The notes: generated by a model from the letters alone, not told the origin. A stretch of 64,000 bases of DNA from Atriophallophorus winterbourni (GCA_013407085.1 JACCGJ010016349.1:23197-87196), one strand, 5' to 3'. Positions 10,532 to 22,945 are shown, counted from the stretch's first letter. Numbers and translations are program-made.

Positions 10532-10850
10532 ATCCCAACTAATCTTTTTTATTTTGAATCTTGAATTATACTGAAACAATATCTGACATGTTTGCTTAAA
10601 AAATCTTCCGACATTTCTAAGCCTAAATTATATATTTGTTTATGCTGGTAAAGTCAAAATACACAAATATTCATGAAATAATTACTCGTGGGTTCTGACT
10701 AAATATGCGAATTAACTCGATAATTATCCCAATTAATCCTTTTTATTATGAATCTTGAATTATACCGAAACAATATCAGACATGTTTACTTATATAATCT
10801 GTCGACCTTTAAAAGCCTCAATTATATATTTTTTATGCTTATACAAATAT
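10532..10850. repeat. Diverged direct repeat in AT-rich DNA
   Basis: About 120 bp beginning TCCCAAYTAATC at 10530 recurs at 10726, sharing TTGAATTATACYGAAACAAT and ACATGTTTRCTTA. No coding sequence. Confidence 0.5.
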
Positions 10851-11585
10851 CCTATGGTATTCTATAGCAATGAGATTTTAATACCATAATTTCTTAAATT
10901 TGAAAAATCTTTTCCAAGTATTTTGCTCTTGTTTGATTATCCAGAGATTTTACAATTCGGCATTAAATTATCAAGCAAACCTGAATAAATATATCTGAGT
11001 GATTAATTATTTAACAAGTGCAAAATATTTCACATGAAATCAGTTTAATAAATATCCGTGTTCTGGATGGTGAATTTCTCTTCCCAATTGATACGTTTCT
11101 AATCCATCCGTTGCTAATTTAGTTTGTAATTAGTTTTCATTTTAACAAAGTCAGTTCCAGTGTTAATTCTAGCAATAAAGTCTTTAAGATCACTCAAATG
11201 TCAATTAATAGAAATTATAATTATTTTTTAAACGTCAAAATCACTATCACTGTTCAAATTGAACTATCTTGGCACAGTATGTTGGATTGATAAAATAGAA
11301 AATATAACGAACAATATTTAAATGTGATTTTCGTCATATAGACTTAAGGCAAAACCGCTGGAATCATGGCGTTTGAATAAATTCAGTAATCAATCAGTAA
11401 TGTGAATCAGTAAATGGTTTCTCACAATATTTTAAAATATATATCACTGGTAAGTAGCAATAGAACGGCACAATTCCATTCTCATCAATGTCGAAATTAA
11501 AATTGTTGAAACGATCATTTTGATGGTCTAGTGGTTAACCGCTATGTGAATATGGAATGAAAAATCGACTAGAGGTTGGCAATGT
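10851..11585. other. AT-rich, nothing recognised
   Basis: No coding frame, known repeat or RNA gene seen. Confidence 0.4.
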
Positions 11586-11665
11586 AATGGAAAATGTTTG
11601 TGACCGATCGGGGAATCATAATCACGAAAAAAGAAAGTTTGTAATGAATCGGTGTTAGTAGTTTA

Positions 11666-11708
11666 TTGGTAACGTTTCGCTTCTGACACAGAAGCTTCGT
11701 CAGACCAA
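11666..11708 (-). ncRNA. PLE hammerhead ribozyme (type I, minimal)
   Basis: Minus strand: stem I UUGGU, core CUGACGA, one unpaired A, stem II GCUUCUG-UGU-CAGAAGC (7 bp, no mismatch), GAAA, stem III AC/GU with no loop, cleavage triplet GUU, stem I ACCAA (5 bp with UUGGU). All core bases are present. The two-base-pair stem III is typical of hammerheads reported in Penelope-like elements, which may act better as dimers. Confidence 0.85.
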
Positions 11709-12159
11709 GGGTGTCAGTGCGAACAGGAATCAAGCTTAAATTTCATTCACCTGACCAATCATAAGCTGGTTAAGAACAGCACAGCCCATGGTGGGTTCTG
11801 CGCTCGTTAAGAAAAACAGGCGCGTCCAATATCAACTGACGCACTACCACCCCTACGTGCCGTATAATCCTTTAATGGTTTTAGTCTTGGCAGGTGTGAA
11901 TGACATCTGCTGACCAATTAGTTCGGTGCGCGCACTAGGCGTCACGCATGTTAATGATTATCTGCTGCAGAACCGGACGCCAGATTGTGGGGATATCGGA
12001 CCCATTCACCTTATTGAATGCATTCTTACCGGCCTTTGTTAGCTCCACCGCCTCAGCGTGAAGTCATTCAATGTAAGGTTTTATTCCCCGCCTTATCACT
12101 TTTACGTTGTCAAGATCAACGCTGTGACCTGTGTCCAGCACGTGTCCAGCTAGTGCTGA

Positions 12160-12300
12160 ATCTCTTATCAATATTCACTGGAATTACATGGCTGCTTACC
12201 GATTCGATTTTTGTGTTCACTTATCCTAGTACTGAGTTCTCTGGATGTTTGTCCGATATATACTCTCGATCAACCCTTACAGTTGATTTTATATACGCAA
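12160..12300 (-). pseudogene. PLE GIY-YIG endonuclease domain, frameshifted
   Basis: On the minus strand CVYKINCK (previous frame) is followed by RVYIGQTSRELSTRISEHKN and RIGKQPCNSSEY, then stops. VYIG is the second half of the GIY-YIG signature and the Arg in STRISEH matches the conserved Arg of this nuclease family. In PLEs it nicks target DNA for insertion. A shift near 12265 and stops near 12175 inactivate it. Confidence 0.8.
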
Positions 12301-13037
12301 TTTGTCGCGCAGCCTGAAGGCTTTTTATCCCTGAGATGCATTAATAAGGAAAGTAGCGTTCTATCCCTTTTATTCGTTACTCGTATACCTGCGTTATTCA
12401 AGATTCGACTTAAACCCCTTTGACGCTTCCTTAACGTAAGGTATAGAAACTGTTGCGCGCCAAACTTTTCCGTTTTGGGTACTGGGTATTTAACCCGTTT
12501 CAGTTGGCGTTTATTTAGGCTCTTAGGGTAAGCATGATCAGCAAGTCGACGACTAACTTCTTGATGGGCTCGCTTTTTAACGGTGGCATCGTTGCACAAG
12601 CGTTCAACTTTGTAGAACAGCGATTTCGCAACTGAATTAAAAACGTTTTGGGGGTGCGCTGATGTGTACCGCAAGACCGCATCTGTGTCGATTGGCTTAC
12701 GATAGACCGTACTGCATATTTCAACATTCTGCTTTCGCGCGAGACAGTCCAAGAATTGAAGTGTCCCTTCTGTCAACACAATCTCCTTTGTTACTTGGAT
12801 TTTGGGATCCAAATTGTTAAGATAACTATGGAATGCTTCCAATCTGTCACGTTTCATGATGACGAATGTATCATCGACATAACGCCACCATTTCCTTGGC
12901 CGTAGAGCTACATTTTTTAGTGCTAACTCTTCAAAATGCTCCATGTACATATCCGCTAACTCTGGGGAAATAGGTGAACCCATTACTAAGCCTTCCTTTT
13001 GCTTGTATAACTGTCCATTAAACAAGAAGTGGTTCAT
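12270..13037 (-). pseudogene. PLE reverse transcriptase, C-terminal half
   Basis: A 255-codon minus frame with KEGLVMGSPISPELADMYM (motif B), KWWRYVDDTFVIM (motif C, Y-V-D-D catalytic pair), EGTLQFLDCL, STVYRKPIDTD and YTSAHPQNVF. The latter two blocks are diagnostic of PLEs. The end (NCVYKINCKG) is the first strand of the GIY-YIG domain, which continues in another frame. Confidence 0.9.
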
Positions 13038-13096
13038 ATTCAGACAAATCGCTATACCGTTGACGATTTGCTATACACTGAAGTTTGTACAATCTG

Positions 13097-13645
13097 TCAA
13101 TGTCGCGTCTGAATTGAGTGCATTTTTGCTAATTCTAGAGCGCTTGTAGTGTCCACATTCGTGAACAAGGCGGTTACATCGAAGCTAACCATCATCTCAT
13201 ATTCGTCGAGCGTAATCTTACTCAAACGACGAACGAAATCCAAAGACTTCTTAATAAAAGAATCCCTGTTCCCGACTAGCTGTTTCAACAAATGAGCGAG
13301 ATGCTTCGCTAATTCATGTGTTGGGGATCCAATGCTATCCACGATAGGTCGCAGAGGGACGCCCACCTTATATATCTTTGGGAGCCCGTAGAACCTAGGT
13401 GTCTGAGCATATTTCGGGTATAGCCTGAACCATAATCCTTGACCAAGTTGCTTCTTAATTCCACGCAAGTATCTCGAAATCACCCGCTTACGGTTATTTA
13501 TAATCGACGTGGTTCTCCTTCTGTGAATAACTTCACATTGACCTTCAGCAAGGTGTGATTCAACATTATTTCTATAATCACTTTTTGAGAGTATCACTTT
13601 GGCCTTGCCTTTGTCGGCTCTAGTGATTACTATTCCCTCTGCTTA
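13097..13645 (-). pseudogene. PLE reverse transcriptase, N-terminal half
   Basis: Minus-strand reading gives ADKGKAKVILSKSDY (13632 downward), PRFYGLPKIYKVGVPLRPI, GSPTHELAKHLAHLLK, GNRDSFIKKSLDFVRRL and MVSFDVTALFTNVDT (motif A with its catalytic Asp). These are characteristic PLE RT blocks. The frame breaks near 13100; the second half follows at 13037 in another frame. Upstream of 13645 frame changes continue (KRISRLNLIS-like bits) and the true start cannot be fixed. Confidence 0.85.
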
Positions 13646-13900
13646 CGGCAAATACTAAGCGAAATAAGATTGAGGCGTGAAATTCTCTTTAAATAAGGAA
13701 TTGCTTTTAAACCATGTACTCTTTCAGTCGCCTCTTAGATTGTGGAAATTTTGCTGGTAGATAATTTTCTAAAACTGGTCTGACGTATGTGAAACAAAGC
13801 GAAACATATGGGGCCTAATAGCTCAGAAAATCGACTAATAGCTTATTTGGCACGGCTTGCGGCACCAGCTTTTCTGTTTGATTCTTCCGTAGATTTAGGC

Positions 13901-14960
13901 AACGGTTTCACAATTATACACATGCCACGTTAAATATCAACCGTAACTTTGATGAATAAAAAAAGAATATATGAAAGAGATTAACTCGAATCTAAATTTA
14001 ATCCCCATGTTGAAGCAATGAAAACAAGGTCCAGACTTCATAAAGCAAGCACATGCCATGCTAGTACGGAGGCAATTTTATTTGAAATATACATTTTTCC
14101 TCCGAATGTCGAAAAAACAACATGAGCACAATTTAACAACTTGAAGATCGATAAAGCATTCTTTAATTAGCTGACTCGAGGTTTTTGCTGATAACCGATC
14201 GTTAATATTTTATGCGCCATTCAGACAATTCCCGATCACTTCATATTGGATGTACGTAAGTATCATTTCGGCATCTTCATTTTTATTTGAAACGAGATGT
14301 TTTTTGTACGAGTTTGATTTAGTTAATAGTCATCTTTCAGAATTTGGAGCCAAGTTTGTGGATGAAGATATTTTTTGTTACACTTGCTACGAATTTTTGA
14401 AAATCAGGTAAATCTATTTCCTACCCATAACCAAGTGTAACACGGGAACAAATTATATCCAAGAAAATAACTGCGACGATATGCACCTCCTCTTTCACCG
14501 TTGACAACCAGGTCATAACTTGACCGCCTTGTCGACAGTTTCGAACGGATTTGTGGTCGAGGATGAGTTTCGTAATTGCTGATTATGTCTTTCAGAGGAC
14601 TAGACGAATTCAGCGTAGTCTTCGACGTTGAAAGTGAACGGAAAGCGGAAGTAATCCGTTGAATCGCACCCGAACGGCAGCATCAGATACTTAGTCAGTA
14701 TATCGGACGCCTAAGACAAACCCAAGACACCAATCGACAAACGCTTTCAAAGATCGTAAATTCTGTGACCTCAGCGACCACATCTCACATTCATAAAGTA
14801 GTACAAGGCGAATCACTGTTTGATAAATATGTAGTTCAGTTTTGAGAATGCTCACTTTGTTATAATAGTTTTCGATTTTGTTTATTTATTCACATTTTAA
14901 CAATCATTGTATTTTTAGTTTTATCAAGGAGTAATTGCTGAAAATTCGTGAACACACATA
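13901..14960. other. AT-rich stretch upstream of the PLE, nothing recognised
   Basis: No coding frame or repeat identified; some may be PLE 5' sequence because a PLE terminal-repeat relic lies at 15.56-15.85 kb. Confidence 0.35.
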
Positions 14961-14965
14961 AAGTC

Positions 14966-15030
14966 ATTCTTCTTCTTCTTCTTCTTCTTCTTCTTCTTCT
15001 TCTTCTTCTTCTTCTTCTTCTCCTTCTTCT
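14966..15030. repeat. (TTC)n microsatellite
   Basis: About twenty TTC units with one CTC interruption near 15021. A leucine-rich open frame across it is an artefact of the repeat. Confidence 0.95.
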
Positions 15031-16380
15031 TTACTTCATTTTACATTTTATTAGCTTTTCTAGCTCAACCTACTTTCTCAAATCATATTACACCAATTCA
15101 GCCCTATTTCAATTAACGTGGATTTACTTCTGTTCACGAAGTTAATTGTGATTTATTCGTGCCTCTCACTGCATTGGCACGGCAGAATTGAGTCTGAGAG
15201 TAAATGTACTGTCTTCGGAAATTCATGTTGGCTCTCAACACGTGACTGTGAGTTCATCAGATTCCATTTATCAAATTAAAAGGATTGTGCGAGAAAACAT
15301 AGTTATACTTAGAAGCCACTGTTTAATCGGATTCTTAGAAACAATTGTGGTGTTGAAATACATGATATAAAATAATTTCCTGAAACGTAAACCTGTTTTA
15401 CCGCCTAATTGCTGCGTGAAATCCAACCTAACTGAATCGCATTGTCTCCATGTGATGACGAACAACAATCCCAATCCGGTTGTGATGTGTGAACACGGGA
15501 ACTATCAGCAGAACACTATATTGATGGCGAGAGTGCATTTGATATAATTGAGATAAATCAAACGTAATGGTGAATGTTTGGGGCCGATCGATCAATCATT
15601 GCCATTATATTGAAAATTGAAAGCAATCGGTGAGAGCACATTTTAGTTAACGTTTGACTACTGACAAAGAAGCTTCGCTATATTAAGGGTGACAGTTAGA
15701 AGAGGGAACGTAAATCAGTATCACTCCATCCACCACCTCCAATTGGTCACGTCACTGATCAGCCTATTGAAATCCGATGAACGGTAAGTCACTAGCAAAA
15801 ACCGGATCAATTGGCCCCGCGCAGCGTGTATCCCGTCAAGGTCGAATGACAACGAAGCTGCTGATTTTGTAAAAATTTCATTATCACTTATCATTTCATT
15901 TACACTTCTAAGTATGTCATAAAAATTAATTTTGTACTGAATCAATCATTTTAATAATTCAGGTTACTATTGTGTCAACTTTTCTGGATTAATTATCAAT
16001 AAAATTAGGGGAAAAATCAAAGTGAACAGAAAATGTAAGAAATTATTAGTTAGTTGTTTTTAATGGTTCGTTAAGAATTTTGTCTGAACGCAACCTCTTA
16101 ACTCGAATGTTAATTTTTGGCACAAAATTATGCCTATTCAGAAGCCAAAGAGTTCAATATAATGCAATCTTGCAATGCCGCGTACGCTCTAGAACTGGGT
16201 TCTTGACACAATAAATTCAATTGTCGATCATTACTCAGCATTGAATTACAAAGCTTAAATTAGTTGATAATATGGATCTATCAGTCATTTCGTATTATTA
16301 TAATCATCAAAAATAGAAAACGAGACGAATATTTTGGCGGAAATAATGGGGCAAAAATTCTCACATATTGTTATGTAACA
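15031..16380. other. AT-rich, only the PLE relic recognised
   Basis: Apart from the PLE relic at 15560-15850 no feature was recognised. Confidence 0.35.
15560..15850 (-). repeat. Degenerate PLE terminal-repeat relic
   Basis: Aligns with 11585-11960: GTAATGGTGAATGTTTGGGG against GTAATGGAAAATGTTTGTGA, CCGATCG in both, then AACGTTTGACTACTGACAAA against AACGTTTCGCTTCTGACACA and GAAGCTTCG in both. The hammerhead core is destroyed (GAAAC to CAAAC, CTGACGA to TAGCGA). It could be the 5' terminal repeat of the 11.6-13.9 kb PLE or a separate solo copy. Confidence 0.6.
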
Positions 16381-16384
16381 TTTT

Positions 16385-16748
16385 CAGAACGCTAATTTAT
16401 TTTGAAAAAGTGTTTGCGAAGGGATACGAGAAATTATCGGACCCATGAATATGTGCTGGTTGTACCACCTTCCCGCCTGAACTGCAGAAGGTATTTTTAC
16501 TCTATCCGTGTCTGTTTTACTTGGAAGAGTTTACCTTCAACCGTTGCTCACTCCACTAGATTGCATGACTTTAAAACGAAATTAGACGAATTTTTATTGC
16601 ATTATTCGTTTCCAGTACACTTATATACTGTTTAATCTATTTTCTTATATTGTTTATACACTTAATTTTCGATTTTGACCATCCTATGGTTGTTGTTAAG
16701 CTTGTTGCTTTTTAGACCATCAAAAACCTTGAATTACCTTGAATAAAT
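16385..16748 (+). pseudogene. CR1-like LINE 3' end, plus copy
   Basis: Encodes the terminal part of the post-RT domain: LRRDTRNYRTHEY, VVPPSRLNCRRYFYSIRVCF, WKSLPSTVAHSTRLHDFKTK and LDEFL, stop at 16633. The 3' UTR ends in the short tandem ACCTTGAATTACCTTGAATA near 16728-16747, the kind of tail CR1 elements use. 5'-truncated. The same family lies in the opposite orientation at 17255-18690. Confidence 0.75.
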
Positions 16749-17254
16749 GTTTAGTTCACAGTAACCAATTTCGTTTATATTACCTCACCAAATGCCCTAC
16801 TACTAGTACTACTGATAACGAAATCCTAAATGTTATTCTTCCTTTCTTCTACTGATGGTAAAATTCTCCTTCTAATTTTGCACATCAAAGATTAATTACT
16901 TTGCTTCAACGCGAAAATAGAACTTTCTGATTTAACCATTAAATGGTTGAAATGCGAGCTTGTCAAATTTTGTAATGAATAAGTTTTGACAACCTTAAGT
17001 TCGACACTGCACCCTTCATTAAGCGCCGTTAATATTTCCAAGCAGCCAAATGTGGCATCTGCTCTGGTTTCATCATTATTTCCATCGCAAGATACCCATC
17101 ACCACTTGACTGGTTGAACTTTCGGCAAGTTGAATGTCAAGCTGTCACATTACGATAGGTGAATGCGAATGGCTATGGATAAGTTTTTAGTTGCCGTAAG
17201 TTTTCAACTCACTGTGGCGAATCTAGAGGGATCAACACACTTCCAGGAATATTT

Positions 17255-18690
17255 TGATGGTTTTCGGGTTCAAGGTAATTCAAGGTTTATAAAGGTCTAC
17301 AAAAGGAACAAGCTTAACAACAACAACCATAAAATGGTAAATTTTAAATTTAAGTGTATAAACAATATAAGGAATTGGATTAAGCAGTACTTAAGTGTTC
17401 GATAATCGGATAATTCACTATAAATGCATCTAATGTCGTTTTAAATTCATGCACGCTAGTGTAGTGAGCAACAATAGAAGGTAAACCGTTCCAAGTAAAA
17501 CAGACACGGATATAATAAAATACCTTCTACATTTTAGGCGGGAATTGGGTACCACCAGCCCATATTCATGGGTCCCATAATTTACTGTAATACTTCGCGT
17601 GAATAAATCCTGTAATAGATGGTTTAGGGTAAGGAGTATTTATAAAGTAGGATAAGGTCTACTTTGATTCAACGATAAGGAAAGTCGCACAGAATCAATT
17701 GAGCTTTCCTTACTTTATACGGCTTGTTTCGGATGCTGAGAACTAGTTTTGTTGAGCGGTAATATATTCGTTACATAAGTTCAAAGTCCTTCTTCAGCCA
17801 CGGAGACCATGAGTGCACACCGTATTCCATGACTGTTCTCATGTGTGTATTCACGATCCTTGAGAAAATCTTTCCCAAAAATTTCCAAAATACCCGTTTG
17901 AGTAGATTTTGGACACGTGTTGCTTTTTTAAGGACATTGTTAGTTTGAAGTGAGGTATAAAAACTTGAACATATCCAGACACCCACATTTTTGCTCACTG
18001 CAATTTTCAATGACATGCAAACCTATATGATATGTAAACTCTACTCGATTCCCCACATTTATGATCCTTCGTTTGTTTAAGTTAAACAACAGTTTGTTAT
18101 TCAACGACCAGCTGTGAAGCGTATCAAGAATTTTTTCTAATAGCAGACAGTCTTCTGGGCTATGAACGCAACGCCATATCTTTATATTGTCCGCAAATAA
18201 CGAAATGTTACATCGAACAATTTCCGGAACTTCATTAACATAAACGAGAAAGAGAATCGGACCAAGGACCGGGGAACTCCGCTAGTTGCTGCGATTACCT
18301 TTGATAATGCACCAACAACACTTACCTGTGAAATGCGATTGGTTAGGCAGTCATTCGGTCAATTCAACATCTTTCGATTGATACAAAACCTTTTAGGCTT
18401 CTGCAGTAGTAGAGTATGGTCAACACCATCCAATGCTTTTGAGATATCTAGGTAGCAGGCGTGTATTGCTTGCCATTTATCTACCGATGGTGTTCAATCA
18501 TCCAGCGTTATCAGTAAATTAGATAAACAGGAATAATCTCGTTTGAATCCATGCTGTTTCCTCGAAAGCAATTGATCCAGCGGAGCTTTCACCACTAATA
18601 GCGTAGCCTTCTGTTTATTGTACCCAATAAATCGGAACACACTTCTCAACGTTGCATGGCATATAGATCAAACACATTCGCACACGATAG
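17255..18690 (-). pseudogene. CR1-like LINE, RT plus C-terminus, minus copy
   Basis: Minus strand, from high to low coordinates: KQHGFKRDYSCLSNLLITL (18560), AIHACYLDISKALDGVDHTL (18440, motif A with Asp), ATSGVPR then LVLGPILFLVYVNEVPEI across a frame change (18250, motif B region), a damaged motif C (FADN in place of FADD, near 18200), GVWICSSFYTSLQTNNVLKK and MEYGVHSWSPWLKKDFELM (17771-18016), HEYGLVVPNSRLKCRRYF (17560). The 3' tail near 17255-17280 mirrors that of the 16.7-kb copy. Many frameshifts; 5'-truncated near 18690. Confidence 0.8.
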
Positions 18691-19602
18691 ACAGAATTGG
18701 GAATCTTGAAATTCGTGGTATCGTAATCTCAATATTTTCCACCCGACGGTAAATACCAAATCTATAATGGTTTTTGATGGAATATAAATAATGACCAGAT
18801 TTAATTTGACAAATCTACACCGCGTTCAACCTTGAGTACTTCTGATAGTAACCGGCTGAAAGTAAGATATTTTTGAGTTGAAATACCTGCCCAAAAGATT
18901 CCATGGTTTGAATGTATTACTGGAAGGTGGAAGTTGTTGAGAAATATTTTGAGTTGTCGTGATCTTGAATATGATTTACGTTCAGAGAAAAGATGACGGA
19001 AGTTTAAAAAGATACATCCATACGTAACGTGACCACGAGATTTGGGGGCGTGAAATAGAGGAATTTGCATGCCTAAGTGACATGATGAAAGCTATGTAAT
19101 TTGATTCGCTACAAAGCATAAACCATTATAAGGATGTATTAATTCATTACTCGTTGTTGGCCGAAGATTTAGTCATCATTGCTGATTTGGAGCACAGTTA
19201 TTGCCATTTATAAGATACTTTTCGTCTGCATTCAAAGCATCTTTGGATCCAAATCAGGATGATAATAATATGCAACAATCTTGGTCACTGGTCTGTTTAA
19301 CCTCTGAAGGTAATAATCACTTTAATAGTAAAACTGTCATTATTTCTCGCTTAAACTCCAGCCGCTAAATCGAATACGAGGTAACCGTGAATACAAATTC
19401 AGGTACGAAGTCAATACCACACAAAATTTCTGAATGTCATCTATTGTACCTTAAATATATTGAGGATATTCAGAGTAAAAATGGGAAGTTCTCTCCGAAA
19501 TTGGTATGTAGAGTGTTATTATTCTCTTGTACTGTTGCTGTGTATACCATCAGGTTTCGAATGCTAAAATATATGAGAATTATAAAACAAAATGTCAACT
19601 TA
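18691..19602. other. No recognised feature
   Basis: AT-rich; the 89-codon frame on the minus strand (18801-19070) shows no recognisable domain. Confidence 0.35.
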
Positions 19603-19725
19603 CACCTTGGTCGTACTTGCGATGCAAAGAAGTTTGCAGAAGTGTGATGAAAGCTCGTGAAATTGATCCTACGGATTAAAAAGAACTTGCTTTTGACCGA
19701 TCACTTTGAATGTAAAGTGAAAAGC
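19603..19725 (+). pseudogene. RTE C-terminal fragment
   Basis: Reads LRCKEVCRSVMKAREIDP, a stop, then KELAFDRSL, matching the end of the RTE C-terminus at 7172-7290. Short 5'-truncated relic. Confidence 0.65.
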
Positions 19726-20755
19726 GATGGATAGACCTGTGTTTTCATCGAGGAATTCAAATATCCGTGTTTTCTCGAATCCATCAGGTCAACAATCTAC
19801 CAATGATATGTTTAATTAAATGGCTATCGTAATCTGATTATCAAGGCTAAATCCGTGTAATGTTGAATAAGTTTCGCAGCATAAATTTCGAATTATTCAA
19901 GAGCAAATATTTCGGTACATTCAGCTGGTGAACACCACTTATTCACTCCATTTATAACTCACCTCTAATTAATCGAGAAATCTTAAGAGCGTAACATGAT
20001 ATCTGATGATACCTGGTCTCTACATTTTCTGAAATCCAACTTGATAAACATAGAATTACATATTTCAATAAACACCTCGATGTGCTTGAAAACGAAACAT
20101 CGCTCAATTTGTATTCCTCTAAATAAAATTTGATTTAATCTGTATTAACATGTAGGTCAAAACTTACATTATTTAAAATTCTCGGTATTTCCAAATAACA
20201 TGAAAAGGTTGTTGTCTAAACTTGCTTTCTTAAACAACACGCTATTATAAAATAACATGAAAACGTTTGTCCGAAAGTTGACGTTGTTCATTTGGACTAT
20301 TAATTGGCTTATTGTTGAAATCCATTTAATAATCCATACATCACATATTTCTGTTCTTGTAGGCTAAAAAATTGGATTTATATTTAACGGGATGACCTTT
20401 AGTTAACATTTTAAAGTTTAATAAAAATGAGATTTCAATTTCGAAATATTTGATAATCGAAAAAAGAATTTATCTGTATTTCGAGATTCATTTGAAATTT
20501 TCGTTTACTTTGCTTCACAAGCCACGATTTTTGTTTGACTACAGTCCTTTACCTTGTCCGTTATTCGGTTGATCATTCGAAAGTTATTCTTGATCTAAGG
20601 ATGCAGCTGACAGTATGAATTTCGACATTGAATGCCAACCTCTGTCATTGTACACTTAACGTTTTCTGAACAGTATTTTTATGGTTGAATTTATATGATT
20701 GCTGGAAATTTGTGTACAATAATGAAGTCATTGTTTTTATTGGAGAGAAATGCTC
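19726..20755. other. No recognised feature
   Basis: AT-rich intergenic DNA. Confidence 0.35.
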
Positions 20756-20890
20756 ATTTGCATGGATTTCCGTCACACAAACACCCCACGACCGATTTCG
20801 TGCTGTTTGCACTCATAAGGTAGGGACAGTAGGATCATGATCCACACGCGTTTGAAACATTGACGGAATGGTAAGCAAGTTGCACTTGTG
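20756..20890 (-). repeat. Hammerhead family B copy, one core change
   Basis: Minus strand: stem I CCCUAC, CUUAUGA (family core CUGAUGA, so one inactivating change), stem II GUGC-AAACA-GCAC intact, GAAA, then UCGGUC and stem I GUGGGG. Ribozyme part 20784-20825. The flanks (TGCATGGATTTCCGTCACAC and TTTGAAACATTGACGGAATG) match the other family B copies. Confidence 0.75.
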
Positions 20891-22825
20891 TTTGGACATG
20901 TAAGTGAACAGAATTATCCAACAGTGGCAAATAAGCATTTTAGTTCATGGTTATGCTTTTAGATAGATATTACAAACACGTAAAATCACAATCTCACGTT
21001 TCCCTATTTCAATCATCTAAACATTTACATACTGTTCGTGTATGCTGGAGAAAATTGGGAAATAATTGAACATTTCATCATGCTCAGAATAGCCAGGTGC
21101 ACTTTAAATGGATGCCAACGTAACAATTTTGGACACAAACCTCTCGCAGATAACCACGCTTTGATGAATTCATACAATGTAGATATCGTAAGTTGTAATC
21201 GAATTATGTTTTAAACATTTTTCTCGACTAAACTTTAGAACGGATGTTGTTGTAGCTGAAGATTAAAAGACGAAGATGATAATCAACAACAAACTAAATG
21301 AAACAATAGAAAGAAGGCTTAATAAGTTTCTGTTAGTTATTAGTAATTGGAATTTACATGGAGCCATTAACATAACCAGAGCATTTAGGCTTTTACGAGT
21401 GTGAGTTCGAATATGCTATTTAACCAACATTTCTGGGGTAGATTTGGCAAACATTGGATTAATTTGCTTCAGTAGTACGATATCTCAGTCTAGGTTGAAC
21501 AGGAAATCGTTTAATCGGTTAATTGCAAAGTACAGGTTTGATAATCCGTCGTGGTCCGGTATATATAAAAATTTGCACCACAGAGATCTTCACGATAATT
21601 TCTTTTAAAAGGATACGTAGAAAAATTTAACAAATGACAAAGGCAACTTAACTTTGTGTCTATATGGTGAAAGTGAAGTTATCACTTGTGTCTCTTCGTA
21701 CTAAGAAAAAAATATTTACCAATGACTCGGTGGTTCCTAGCGATGTGATGCAGAAAAACATATGAAAAATGGGCTAAACGTCATATTGGCTGAGACATGT
21801 GCATTGCGATATTTGTGGTTCGTACCACAGTGTGGTTGTTTATTTTTTGGAAAATTTGTTCAATTTTAATTTCATACCATACTCAGGTTAAAAACATAAA
21901 CCGTGACATATGTAAACACCTGTCGTAACGTGAATAAAAATCAGTGTTTAGAAGAAAAATGCAGGACCAGAGAATGAAAAAAATAGTTGTGAGGCATCAA
22001 CAACGATGTGATTATTCAATTCCCAATGGAACTGCATAAACGTCTCAACCTTTATTGTGAGGTATGCGCATAATAAAGCTTGGGCTTATAGCAATTTAGA
22101 ATATTTATACTAAATAGTTGATTGAAAATAAAATATTATTTATTTGTCTTTCGAGCAAATAGTGATTGGAAAACCAGTCACAAATAAAACATGTTCACTT
22201 ACTGTGGCCAATTTGAATATAAAATACATCATATCTGATATTTTTCAGAGTAGACATAGTCAATGGACTTTTCAGTATAAAATGTATTCATTTACGAAAT
22301 TAATTAAACACGTTATATTGCAAATATGAATATGATTAAAGATGTTTTAAAATGTTAAATATCGAGTTCTGATAATAAAAATCTGAAAAATCCTTGTTAC
22401 CACCGGACTGAATGTGCCAATAGAAACGGGAAAATATGCTTCACGGAATTCGGGCATCATTATGTTTTTAGCTTTTGGAAAATTCTAAAAGATGGAACAA
22501 ATGTGTACTTTTGAATGTTAGCATAAATTTCAAACTTTTTTGAAATATAATTCGACGAAATAGATTGTTACCGAAACGATAGTTATATAATTCTGAAAAT
22601 ACAATAAACGTTAGTGAGCAATTTATATTTATAATGAGAATCTTTTCTGACTGAAAACCGTCAAGATACACACAATAGACAACCAATTAATTTCCGTTTT
22701 ACTGCGAAAAACCCTACTCATGTGTAACAATATTTTTGTTTAAATGCATCTCTGGAAATAATTACTCTGGAAAATTCTATAATTGCAATTTATAAAAAAA
22801 GCACTGAAAAATAAACGTATATTGT
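20891..22825. other. No recognised feature
   Basis: AT-rich; several short open frames without recognisable domains. Confidence 0.35.
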
Positions 22826-22945
22826 TGCTCACATCCCCAGTAATTGCACACTACAACCGGTTTTTGTCTGTTTGCCGTCATCAGTTGGAGACAGTAAGAT
22901 TAGGTTCTGCGGCCTTTGAAACAGTGGATAAGTGGTGAACAAAGT
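22826..22945 (-). repeat. Hammerhead family A copy, degenerate
   Basis: Minus strand CTTACTGTCTCCAA, CTGATGA, CGGCAAACAGAC, AAAAC (GAAAC expected), CGGTTG. First core segment intact, second mutated, stem II weak. The flank CCTTTGAAACAGTGG is the family A hallmark. Confidence 0.7.

Larger units (their letters stand above)
11590..13900 (-). mobile_element. Penelope-like element (PLE) with GIY-YIG and hammerhead
   Basis: On the minus strand the order is PLE reverse transcriptase (13640-12330), GIY-YIG endonuclease (about 12330-12160), 3' sequence and a hammerhead at 11708-11666. This is the composition of Penelope-like retroelements, whose terminal repeats often carry minimal hammerheads. A degenerate copy of the hammerhead-bearing segment lies 3.9 kb upstream at 15.6 kb and may be the 5' terminal repeat. 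Frameshifts near 13060-13100 and inside the endonuclease show that the copy is dead. Confidence 0.85.

Noticed and set aside
14948..15145. Leucine-rich open frame
   Set aside because: It is the (TTC)n microsatellite read as CTT codons.
18801..19070. 89-codon minus-strand frame
   Set aside because: No domain, repeat similarity or splice context seen.
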